58,557 nt of DNA, taken from the NCBI GenBank assembly GCA_902614395.1, contig CACMKW010000007.1, forward strand, positions 1 to 58,557, in the 5' to 3' direction. The notes beneath the pieces were generated by a model, which ran no database searches, was not told the origin of the DNA, and saw only the letters and a program-made list of their open reading frames with translations. This DNA comes from an uncultured Alphaproteobacteria bacterium (GTDB lineage: Bacteria; Pseudomonadota; Alphaproteobacteria; HIMB59; GCA-002718135). Positions within the stretch are counted from its first letter, which is position 1, and each line of letters starts with the position of its first letter. The position numbers and the translations under genes were made by a program. Shown piece after piece: positions 9,200 to 16,905 of this stretch.

Positions 9200-10513
9200 C
9201 TACAAATATTTATTTAAGATATTTTCTAGATATTCTTGTCTTCCTGAACGAGGTTCTGGTTCAATATTATCGTCGATTACTTTTTTATTAATATCATCTA
9301 ATCCAGTATCTTTATTATGAATAAACTGCCCCAAACTTTTATTCCAGTCTTCATATCTATCTTCAATAAACTTAGGAATAACATTATCATTCATCATTTT
9401 TTCAACAGCAATAAGTGTTTTTGCACAAACATCCATGCCTCCAATATGAGCATGGAATAAATCTTCAGCATCGATAGATTGTCTTCTTATTTTTGCATCA
9501 AAGTTCATGCCTCCTTGGCCTAAGCCGCCATTCTTAAAAATAAAATAAAATGACATAATTAAGTCGGCAGGATTATTTGGGAATTGATCAGTATCCCAAC
9601 CTATCAAAGTATCACCTCTATTAATATCAATACTTCCTAAGGCGCTGTTTGAAGTAGCGTAAGCAATTTCATGTTCAAAATTATGACCAGATAAAGTTGC
9701 ATGATTAACTTCAACATTTAATTTAATCTCATTTTCTAAACCTGCTTTTCGTAAAAACGCTAAGCAAGTTGCAGAATCAAAATCATATTGATGTTTAGTT
9801 GGTTCATGAGGTTTTGGTTCCAATAAAATTTGACCTTTAAATCCTATCTTGTGTTTATAATTAACGACCAATTCTAAAAATCTCTGAAGATTAGAAGTTT
9901 CCTTGGTCATGTCAGTATTAAGAATAGTTTCGTATCCTTCTCTTCCACCCCAAAGAACATAATTTTGACCACCCAATCTCATTGTTGCATCCATACAATC
10001 TTTTACTTGTGCAGCTTTATATGCAAAAACTTCTGGATCTGGGTTTGTAGAAGCGCCGCTCATATATCTTTTATGAGAAAACGCATTTGCTGTCCCCCAA
10101 AGTAATTGCATACCAGAGTTATTAATTTTTTGTTCCATTAAATCTATTATATGAAAGAAATTTTTTTGGGTTTCGGCATAGTTTGAGCCTTCAGGAGATA
10201 TATCTCTATCGTGAAAACAGAAAAAGGGAGTTTTGATTTTAGTAAAGAAGTCAAACGCAGCATTAAGTTTCATTTCAGCCATTTTTATTTCGTCACCTGC
10301 TTGCATCCAAGGTCTATTAAATGTTTGACCTCCAAATGGATCAAGACCTGGCCAAGTAAATGTATGCCAGTAACAGGTTGCAAATCTTAAGTGCTCTTTC
10401 ATTGTTTTACCCAAGACAACCTTATCTTCATCGTAAAATTTAAATGCTAATGGATTAGAGCTATTTTCTCCTTCGTATTTAATTTCAGGAATATTTTTAA
10501 AATAATCTGTCAT
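9200..10513 (-). CDS. xylA: Xylose isomerase
   Basis: Metal-dependent aldose-ketose isomerase, D-xylose to D-xylulose. Family hallmarks are present: CYWHTFTWPGLDPFGGQTFNRPW early, FCFHDRDISPEG (active-site His/Asp), VLWGGREGYE, LEPKPHEPTKHQYDFD (metal ligands), NVEVNHATLSGHNFEHE and GSIDINRGD. Length 437 matches the class II enzymes. A good SD (AGGGAG) precedes the ATG. It is the last gene of a sugar-uptake operon with ThuA-like and MocA-type proteins. No xylulokinase is in the window, so an aldose other than xylose could be the real substrate. Confidence 0.93.
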   Translation of the reverse strand: MTDYFKNIPEIKYEGENSSNPLAFKFYDEDKVVLGKTMKEHLRFATCYWHTFTWPGLDPFGGQTFNRPWMQAGDEIKMAEMKLNAAFDFFTKIKTPFFCFHDRDISPEGSNYAETQKNFFHIIDLMEQKINNSGMQLLWGTANAFSHKRYMSGASTNPDPEVFAYKAAQVKDCMDATMRLGGQNYVLWGGREGYETILNTDMTKETSNLQRFLELVVNYKHKIGFKGQILLEPKPHEPTKHQYDFDSATCLAFLRKAGLENEIKLNVEVNHATLSGHNFEHEIAYATSNSALGSIDINRGDTLIGWDTDQFPNNPADLIMSFYFIFKNGGLGQGGMNFDAKIRRQSIDAEDLFHAHIGGMDVCAKTLIAVEKMMNDNVIPKFIEDRYEDWNKSLGQFIHNKDTGLDDINKKVIDDNIEPEPRSGRQEYLENILNKYL

Positions 10514-10537
10514 ATAATCTCCCTAAATTATCTTACT

Positions 10538-11251
10538 CTATCTTGATGCCCAAAGCAAACCACGATGATAAATTTTTTTCATTTCTGGATGATTAAGCTC
10601 ATCAGCAAAATGACCAAGGGAAGTGTAAAAAATTTTTCCTTTTCCAATTTTTCTTTTCCATACAACTGGCATTTCAACACCCTTTATCCATTCTGTTTGG
10701 TATTGATCATCTCCTGGCTTTCCTGGTTCTTGTTCTAATTTCCATATTTCATGACCTTGAAAAGTAGTTGTTGCTAAAACTTCATTCATTGGATCAACGT
10801 GCATGTAATATTGTTCAGAATGATAATCAAAATCTTCAATACCCTCCATTATTGGATCATTTCTTTTTGTAATATTAACTTTATAATCATGAATGCCATT
10901 AGGATGACTTACCCATTGACCGCCAGTTAAAAATTGCCAATCAATTGATTGTCTAAAAGCATCACACATACCTCCATGATGACCTGCAAGACCACAACCA
11001 TTTACAACTGCTTTTATTAAATTATTAACTTCATTTTTTTTTATTTCTCCTTTGGGAGAATGATGAAAAGCCATTGTAACAATTGGTATAATTAAATCCA
11101 TTTCATGTACATAATCTTCAGCAAAAGCTTCTGTTGAATTTTCAGATCTGACTTCGTAACCTTCGGAATTTAAAAATTTACTTAAAATTTCATTACATTT
11201 TTCAGGCTCATGTCCTGGCCAACCTCCAAACACGATTAATGCTTTTTTCAT
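10538..11251 (-). CDS. ThuA-like domain protein (trehalose-utilisation type)
   Basis: Protein of the ThuA/glutamine-amidotransferase-like fold often found in sugar-catabolism operons beside MocA-type dehydrogenases. Seen here: LIVFGGWPGHEPEKC at the start, DLIIPIVTMAFHHSPKGE, GCGLAGHHGGMCDAFR, HSEQYYMHVDPMNEVLATT and KIFYTSLGHFADEL. These match the family pattern (a His-rich pocket and the YTSLGH end motif). Length 237 is normal. The activity of ThuA proteins is poorly known; ThuA/ThuB in rhizobia take part in oxidative use of disaccharides. It sits 24 bases before xylA and 13 after the oxidoreductase, clearly one operon. Confidence 0.8.
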   Translation of the reverse strand: MKKALIVFGGWPGHEPEKCNEILSKFLNSEGYEVRSENSTEAFAEDYVHEMDLIIPIVTMAFHHSPKGEIKKNEVNNLIKAVVNGCGLAGHHGGMCDAFRQSIDWQFLTGGQWVSHPNGIHDYKVNITKRNDPIMEGIEDFDYHSEQYYMHVDPMNEVLATTTFQGHEIWKLEQEPGKPGDDQYQTEWIKGVEMPVVWKRKIGKGKIFYTSLGHFADELNHPEMKKIYHRGLLWASR

Positions 11252-11264
11252 TATAAATTTACCT

Positions 11265-12407
11265 TCATTTTAATAGTTTAAAATTTTCCTCTTCTGAAAA
11301 ATATTCAATCGCTGATACAGAACTTCTTAATTCCAATTTTTTATCCTCTTTAGCAGATTTAATTATTGTGTCTAAGATGTCTAAAACATGAAGACTTAGC
11401 TCACCGTTACATCTATTTAATCTATTATTTTTGATAGAATCAACCATTTCACTAACTCCTATTCCTCTGTAATTTGCTATACCTGGTTTTTCATTAGTTT
11501 TTTTACTGTTTTCAACATTTATTTTACCTAAATTATTTTCGTTAGTCTCTATAGTTTTCCATTCACCATTTTTCTCTGTACATAACTGTATAGATCCTCC
11601 AAAAGTATTTGGGTCAGGGATATTTATGGATCCTAAATCTCCATAAAGCTCAATATGATTTTTGTTATGTTTCCAAATATCAAAAGAGAAAAATGAATCT
11701 ACTAATGTACCGTTTTCAAACTCAATTTGTGAAACTAAAGTAGTAGGAATATCTACTTTTATTTGTTGGTTTTTTCTTTCTCCACTTCCAATTACTCTTT
11801 TATTGTAAACCGTCCTTGATTGTGAATAAATATTTTTAGCTGGCCCTAATAAATTCACGAGAGCTGTAAAATAATATGGCCCCATATCAAGGACTGGACC
11901 ACCACCATATTGATAATAAAAATCTGGATTTGGATGCCAAATTTCATGACCAGCCACACCCATTGAAATGCTGCCTAATACGATATTTCCAATTTTATTA
12001 TTAGATAAAATTTTTTTAGATTCTTGTATACCAGCACCTAGAAAGGTGTCAGGTGCACACCCTAAATACAAATTTTTCTGACGTGATAATTCTAAAAGTT
12101 TTTTTCCATGATGAAACTCAATTGATAGTGGTTTTTCTGAATACGCATGTTTTCCGGATTGTATGATTGATTTAGAAACTTCAAAATGGACATCTGGAAT
12201 TGTTAGATTGATGATTAATTCTATTTCTTCATTATTAAGTATTTGATCAATAGTTAAATTTTCTACATTATAAATATTGGCATAATGTTTAGAAGCTTCT
12301 GGTTTAATATCAGCACAAGCTACAATTTCAAAATTATTGAAATATTTTATTGAATTAGAGAAGTATATGTCTGCAATATTTCCACAGCCAATTATTCCAG
12401 TTTTCAT
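11265..12407 (-). CDS. Gfo/Idh/MocA family oxidoreductase (sugar dehydrogenase), copy 1
   Basis: NAD(P)-dependent dehydrogenase of sugars or cyclitols. The Rossmann fold is at the N-terminus (GIIGCGNIADIYF), the diagnostic SEKPLSIE (EKP) is near residue 98, and the C-terminal domain holds GGGPVLDMGPYYFTALVNLLGP. Length 380. It is clearly paralogous to the protein at 24244-25401: both share GxGNIA, APDTFLG, GGGPVxDMGPYxFTxLVNLLGP and the RCNGELxLHVLD end motif. Placed between the PhyH dioxygenase and ThuA genes, it probably oxidises the substrate imported by the CUT1 system of this operon. Confidence 0.88.
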   Translation of the reverse strand: MKTGIIGCGNIADIYFSNSIKYFNNFEIVACADIKPEASKHYANIYNVENLTIDQILNNEEIELIINLTIPDVHFEVSKSIIQSGKHAYSEKPLSIEFHHGKKLLELSRQKNLYLGCAPDTFLGAGIQESKKILSNNKIGNIVLGSISMGVAGHEIWHPNPDFYYQYGGGPVLDMGPYYFTALVNLLGPAKNIYSQSRTVYNKRVIGSGERKNQQIKVDIPTTLVSQIEFENGTLVDSFFSFDIWKHNKNHIELYGDLGSINIPDPNTFGGSIQLCTEKNGEWKTIETNENNLGKINVENSKKTNEKPGIANYRGIGVSEMVDSIKNNRLNRCNGELSLHVLDILDTIIKSAKEDKKLELRSSVSAIEYFSEEENFKLLK

Positions 12408-12451
12408 TAAATAAGTTCTTTTTTTAAATAATCGTGATGAAAATTATTTAT

Positions 12452-13372
12452 TTAGTATAGTTCATTTTCAATGCGTGTTAACCAATAATCAACATCCATT
12501 TTTTTATGACCAGTTAACAATCTCCAAAATTTAACAACATTGATTTTGTCCAGTCTATTCGTATCTGCTTCTTGCCAGGGATAAGATCTCATTAAAATAT
12601 CATTTATTGTTTTATCCTTACTTTCATCTGTCCAATAAAGTGCACGGTTTGGCAATGGCTGATATTTTTTTTCAGGATCCCATAGTAATTCTTGTTTCTC
12701 TGTAGGTTGGAGTCTCACTTTAAACATATAGCGAATATTTTCTGAAAAATTTACACCCGCACCATGCCATAATCCACTATGGAAAATACCTATTGTACCA
12801 GGTTTACACACTATACTCTTTTGACCTAAAATATTTTGATATTTTGCAATTCCAAACTCATTAACAATACGTAAATGTGTACCAGGGTGATATCTTGTTC
12901 CTCCCATTGCTTTTGTTACCTCTGTTGGAAAATAAAATAATTGTACGTCAAAAGTACTTCTTGGATCAATTGTACTATCTTGATGATTTTGTTGAGACAT
13001 CTGACGTTGATTAGCTTGTTTAAAATATTTGGTAGGAAACGTTATATGAAGAAACTGGTGATCAATTATTGTGTTGCTGCCAACTAAACTTTTAATAGCA
13101 CCATCAACAACTTCATGTGAGAAGATTTTTTCTAAAGGAGAACCTTTTGGATAGGCATCTTTAAGTTTTGCTCCTGCTGGTATTCTCGGAATACTACTAG
13201 TTGCTTTAATATTTCTATAATAATCTTGAACACTATCAACTTCATCAATGTCTGTATGACCTATATCATCTAAAAACTCTTTATTAGTTTGTTCATCAAT
13301 TAACTCATCAAAAAATAAACATCCACTATTTGCAAATTCAGCCATTTGCTCTGTTGTCAATAACTTAGCCAT
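12452..13372 (-). CDS. Phytanoyl-CoA dioxygenase (PhyH) family protein, copy 1
   Basis: Predicted Fe(II)/2-oxoglutarate-dependent oxygenase. The iron-binding facial triad can be read as HQDST (HxD, around residue 129) and GLWHGAG (distal His), with an Arg downstream (MFKVRLQP) that would bind 2-oxoglutarate. Length 306. It is co-directional with CUT1 permeases and a MocA-type dehydrogenase, which argues for hydroxylation of an imported small molecule rather than phytanoyl-CoA. The substrate cannot be told from sequence. It starts one base after the stop of the 92-residue unknown. Confidence 0.8.
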   Translation of the reverse strand: MAKLLTTEQMAEFANSGCLFFDELIDEQTNKEFLDDIGHTDIDEVDSVQDYYRNIKATSSIPRIPAGAKLKDAYPKGSPLEKIFSHEVVDGAIKSLVGSNTIIDHQFLHITFPTKYFKQANQRQMSQQNHQDSTIDPRSTFDVQLFYFPTEVTKAMGGTRYHPGTHLRIVNEFGIAKYQNILGQKSIVCKPGTIGIFHSGLWHGAGVNFSENIRYMFKVRLQPTEKQELLWDPEKKYQPLPNRALYWTDESKDKTINDILMRSYPWQEADTNRLDKINVVKFWRLLTGHKKMDVDYWLTRIENELY

Positions 13373-13373
13373 A

Positions 13374-13652
13374 TTAAAAATCTCCTTCTTCTAATTTTTC
13401 AAAAAAAAATTCATGCTTTAAATACGATGTTCTGAATTCTTGACCTGGATGTTCTGGAATAGCTTGACTTGCTTGAAATAATCTCCAGCCGTCTAATAAA
13501 GCATCCAAACCTGTAGGATAAGGAGGTTCATCACTATCACCTGTCATATGTAGTTTTTTTCCCGTACCATCAAAGGTTGCCCATGAAATTACTTCTCCTT
13601 CTAAGCTTGGTAATTTTAAATAGAGAACTAAAACTTTTTGTCTTTTTGCCAT
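13374..13652 (-). CDS. Small protein of unknown function (92 aa) in sugar-transport operon
   Basis: I do not recognise this protein. The chosen start is the ATG at 13652 (MAKRQKVLVLYLK), five bases after the permease stop at 13658. A longer frame upstream would overlap the permease gene and is unlikely. The protein has no signal peptide or membrane span. It has a central GDSDEPPYPTGLDALLDGW segment and an acidic C-terminus (FFFEKLEEGDF). Tight spacing on both sides (5 bases, then 1 base to the PhyH gene) suggests it works with the importer or the dioxygenase, perhaps as a small accessory subunit. That is inference only. Confidence 0.65.
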   Translation of the reverse strand: MAKRQKVLVLYLKLPSLEGEVISWATFDGTGKKLHMTGDSDEPPYPTGLDALLDGWRLFQASQAIPEHPGQEFRTSYLKHEFFFEKLEEGDF

Positions 13653-13657
13653 GTTAT

Positions 13658-14476
13658 TTATTTTCCTAAACCTGCCAAAGATCTTACAAAGTATTTTTGG
13701 AAAATCAAGAATACTATAAGAACTGGTAAGATTGCTATAGTTAGTCCAGCCATAATTGATGGCCAATCAGATGACCATTCTCCTCTCAACTTCATTAATC
13801 CTAATGGCAAAGTTTTTACTTCATCAGATGTCAACATAATTAAGGCTAGTAGAAATTCATTCCAGATCCACACAGTTTGAAAAATTGCTGCACTAGCAAT
13901 AGCTGGACCAGATAATGGAATAATAATTCTAAAAAAAATCTGCATCTTACTACAACCATCAATAGTGGCTGCTTCCTCAACTTCTTTTGGGAAATCTAAA
14001 AAGAAAGCATAAAATAAAATAACGGTAAATGGAATTCCAAATGCAGTTAACGGCATTACAACACCATATATACTATTTAATAATCCTAAATTTGATACTG
14101 TTACATAAAGTGGTACAAGCACAGCTGCTGGAGGTATTGCGAAACCTGCAACAATTAATAAATAGACATATCTATTTATTCTAAAATCTATTCTTGCTAG
14201 AACATAGGCAGCCATTCCTGCAATTATTACTATTAAAATAACTGAAAATAATGAAACCAAAAAAGAATTGAAGATAAAACCCCCAAGGCCAATGGATAAT
14301 GCCTTTTCAAATGAAGAAAAATTAAATTGACCTGGTAAACCTAGTGGTTCTAAAAAAATTTCCCTTCTTGTTTTAAAAGTAGTCAGTATCATCACTATTA
14401 TTGGTAATAGTACATAGATACTAAAGAGAGTTACAAAACCGTAAGCAAATATATTAGCTAACTTAAATTTACTCAC
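13658..14476 (-). CDS. Carbohydrate ABC transporter permease (CUT1, MalG type)
   Basis: Inner-membrane permease for sugar import. Six hydrophobic segments are visible, and the ATPase-contacting EAA loop reads EEAATIDGCSKMQIFFRIIIPLSGPA. The C-terminus (FLIFQKYFVRSLAGLGK) ends like MalG-type subunits, which finish with a segment close to the membrane. Length 272. Its ATG overlaps the stop of the MalF-type partner by one base. The operon holds no ATP-binding protein, so an ATPase must come from elsewhere, plausibly the UgpC/MsmK-type gene at 47473-48567. Confidence 0.92.
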   Translation of the reverse strand: MSKFKLANIFAYGFVTLFSIYVLLPIIVMILTTFKTRREIFLEPLGLPGQFNFSSFEKALSIGLGGFIFNSFLVSLFSVILIVIIAGMAAYVLARIDFRINRYVYLLIVAGFAIPPAAVLVPLYVTVSNLGLLNSIYGVVMPLTAFGIPFTVILFYAFFLDFPKEVEEAATIDGCSKMQIFFRIIIPLSGPAIASAAIFQTVWIWNEFLLALIMLTSDEVKTLPLGLMKLRGEWSSDWPSIMAGLTIAILPVLIVFLIFQKYFVRSLAGLGK

Positions 14477-15381
14477 TACGCTCTCCTACTTGCTTTAAGT
14501 TGAAACCAACCTAAAATTAAGGCAATAATTAATAGTACAACTGACAAAGCATTGGCATAACCCATATGCAATAAATTAAATGCTTGTAAATAAATATATG
14601 TTCCTAATACTTGAGTTGCATTCGATGGACCACCTTGGGTTAAGACATAAACAAATTCAAATACTTTAAATGCACCAATAGTTGTTATCAGAATTGCAAC
14701 AATTATAATATTTCTAATCATTGGAAGAGTAATATACCAAAATGCTTTTACACCCGTTGCACCATCTATCTCTGCTGCATCATAAACTTCTTTAGAAACT
14801 CCTTGTAAACCAGCTAGGATTAAAACCATCATAAATCCAGTATTTTGCCAGCCAGCAACAATCATAATCATCCAAATAGATATATCAGGATCCCCCAACC
14901 AACCCATTGAAGGTGTTGGCAAGCCTATCGCTTTTAATATGCTATTTAAAATTCCAACATTTGGATCATAAATTATTAACCAAATTATACTTACTGCAAC
15001 AGATGATATAACCATTGGTGTAAATATAATAGTTCGAAAAATTACTTTTCCATATTTTATTCCTCGATCTAAGATAGCTGCTAGTATTGTACCTACACCT
15101 ACTTGCAGAACGATTGACGCAAAAACAATTATAAAATTATTTTTTAATGCAATCCAAAAAAATTCATCCTGTGATGCTTTTATATAATTATCAAAACCAA
15201 CCCATTTCCAATCATTAAGAGAAGTCATTCCATAGCTATAAAACGATCCAACTATGGCCCAAAATGCTGGAATAAATATAAATATTGTACAAAATATAAG
15301 TGCTGGGATTAAGAGAATAATTACGGATACCCTATCACTAGATAAAGAAAAACCAATCGAGTTTGTTTGAGTTTTATTCAT
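14476..15381 (-). CDS. Carbohydrate ABC transporter permease (CUT1, MalF type)
   Basis: Partner permease of the gene at 13658. The protein (301 residues) has six membrane segments, begins with the hydrophobic ILLIPALIFCTIFIFIPAFWA stretch, and shows the EAA loop DAAEIDGATGVKAFWYITLPM. The FVYVLTQGGPSNATQVLGTYIY segment is typical of MalF/UgpA-type subunits. It follows the solute-binding protein gene by 48 bases, a gap that holds a strong stem-loop (15390-15416). Confidence 0.92.
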   Translation of the reverse strand: MNKTQTNSIGFSLSSDRVSVIILLIPALIFCTIFIFIPAFWAIVGSFYSYGMTSLNDWKWVGFDNYIKASQDEFFWIALKNNFIIVFASIVLQVGVGTILAAILDRGIKYGKVIFRTIIFTPMVISSVAVSIIWLIIYDPNVGILNSILKAIGLPTPSMGWLGDPDISIWMIMIVAGWQNTGFMMVLILAGLQGVSKEVYDAAEIDGATGVKAFWYITLPMIRNIIIVAILITTIGAFKVFEFVYVLTQGGPSNATQVLGTYIYLQAFNLLHMGYANALSVVLLIIALILGWFQLKASRRA

Positions 15382-15389
15382 ATGATAAC

Positions 15390-15416
15390 TTCGGCTATTA
15401 AATTTTAATAGCCGAA
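15390..15416 (-). terminator. Stem-loop between SBP and permease genes (mRNA-stabilising or partial terminator)
   Basis: Perfect 11-base inverted repeat (TTCGGCTATTA / TAATAGCCGAA) with a 5-base loop, just after the SBP stop at 15430 and 9 bases before the MalF-type start. On the coding (reverse) strand no uninterrupted T-run follows. It therefore looks more like a 3' stabilising hairpin for the SBP message than a full terminator. Confidence 0.7.
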
Positions 15417-15429
15417 ATTAATTTTTTTA

Positions 15430-16713
15430 TTACATTGCTGCTTTAGCTTCTAAAGCAACTTTTCTAATGAAATCCATTGCTTCTTGAGGAGATTTTGTTC
15501 CATTAAGAACTTCAGTTCCCATATCAAGATAAGCATTAGATACATTCGCTTCTAAAAGAACATCTAAAACATTTACATGTCCACTTTTGTCAGCGATATC
15601 ATTGACATAAAACGTAAACCAATGAGGAGCATCTTCCATTTGATCAATTAAAGTAGCATTTGATATCAAACTACCTCTCAACTCAGCATCCGCTAAAGCC
15701 ATAGTATCAGATACATTAATTGATGCTACTAAAGCTGCTGCTTCTGGATGTTTAGTTTTTGCCGATACTTGTAATCCTTCTGCAACTAGAAAGCCTACAG
15801 TTCCATCATCAGCTCCACCTTCAACACGTGGAAATCTAAACATTTTAAAATCTGTGAAACCTTCAGAAGCAAAAATACCTCCACACCAAGTTCCACAATA
15901 CATCATAGGTGAAATTTGAGCTGCAAACATAGATCTCGTTAATTCTGGATTAGTTGCATTTGGCGCATCATTGAAACAATTTTCATTTAGTTCAACAACT
16001 TTTTCCCAAGCTTCAACATATTTAGGATTTGTGAATAATTCATCATCAGGTGCAGTTAACGCATAATCTGCTTTTGTATTTTCTGCTCCTACTACTCTTT
16101 GATTAAGCATGGTAATAACATGATTTAATTTCCATCTCTCAGAATTACCCATTGGCCATGGAACTATTGAAGGGTCTATTGCTTTTATACTTTTACAAGT
16201 ATCAATTAACTCTCCAAATGTTGTAGGAACAGATAAGTTATGTTGATCAAAGAATGCAGGATCGTAATAGAAGTATTTTGAAACTGCTTTATTAGCAATA
16301 CCATAAATTTTTCCATCTACTGCACCAGCATCTTGCCAACCTTTACTAATGAAGCTCCCATATCCACCTTCCATATCAGCGTAAGGTGTCAGATCGAGTG
16401 CTAAACCAGCTCTTGCTAGTCTTGCACTATCTTCACCAAACCAGTTAAAGAAGACATCAGGTCCATCGTCACCATTAAGAGCAAGTTGAATTTGAGTTTT
16501 ATATGCCTCATTTTCCCACTCGGTTACAATAACATTAATATCTGGATTATATTTTTTAACTTCTTTCTTTAATAATTCATAGAACTCATCTTGACCTTGT
16601 CTTGCAGAAAGATCCCAAAGTTTAATATCAATTGCATAAGAGCTACTAGTGAATGAAAAAGAAAGTAAGGTAATTAATATACCAGCCCATATTCGACTAA
16701 AATAATATTTCAT
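15430..16713 (-). CDS. Sugar ABC transporter solute-binding protein (family 1, CUT1)
   Basis: Periplasmic receptor of a CUT1 sugar importer. The start is the ATG at 16713, chosen because AAGGAGG lies 8 bases upstream; a longer frame reads through this SD. A signal peptide follows (MKYYFSRIWAGILITLLSFS, cleavage likely after SYA). The mature protein shows the MalE-like pattern DIKLWDLSARQGQDEF, NGDDGPDVFFNWFGEDSARLARAG, a GKIYGIAN loop, and a C-terminal NAYLDMGTEVLNGTKSPQEAMD. Length 427. It is the first gene of an eight-gene operon down to xylA. Confidence 0.92.
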   Translation of the reverse strand: MKYYFSRIWAGILITLLSFSFTSSSYAIDIKLWDLSARQGQDEFYELLKKEVKKYNPDINVIVTEWENEAYKTQIQLALNGDDGPDVFFNWFGEDSARLARAGLALDLTPYADMEGGYGSFISKGWQDAGAVDGKIYGIANKAVSKYFYYDPAFFDQHNLSVPTTFGELIDTCKSIKAIDPSIVPWPMGNSERWKLNHVITMLNQRVVGAENTKADYALTAPDDELFTNPKYVEAWEKVVELNENCFNDAPNATNPELTRSMFAAQISPMMYCGTWCGGIFASEGFTDFKMFRFPRVEGGADDGTVGFLVAEGLQVSAKTKHPEAAALVASINVSDTMALADAELRGSLISNATLIDQMEDAPHWFTFYVNDIADKSGHVNVLDVLLEANVSNAYLDMGTEVLNGTKSPQEAMDFIRKVALEAKAAM

Positions 16714-16905
16714 CTTACATTCCTCCTTATTAAGATAGGGAGAAATTAGCATAAAAGAGCCAAAAATAAACACTTTTTGAATATTTTTGTATGTTAAAGT
16801 TAGTTTAAGGGTATGAAAAAAACTAGAGAATTACTTAATTTTTTATTTTAAATTTTTTTTCAAAAAATTATTTAAATTTAATAATTTATAAAATAAGCTG
16901 TTTTG
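16714..16905. promoter_or_regulatory. Divergent intergenic region between sugar-uptake operon and glycosidase
   Basis: This is the longest gene-free stretch in the window (192 bases). It separates the reverse-strand SBP operon from the forward glycosidase and must contain promoters for both directions. I see the SBP Shine-Dalgarno site at its left end and long A/T runs. I found no palindrome or -35/-10 pair good enough to name. No small gene is apparent. Confidence 0.4.

Noticed and set aside
13653-13766. In-frame N-terminal extension of the 92-residue protein
   Set aside because: It lies inside the MalG-type permease gene on the same strand. The MAKRQ start five bases after the permease stop is far more plausible.
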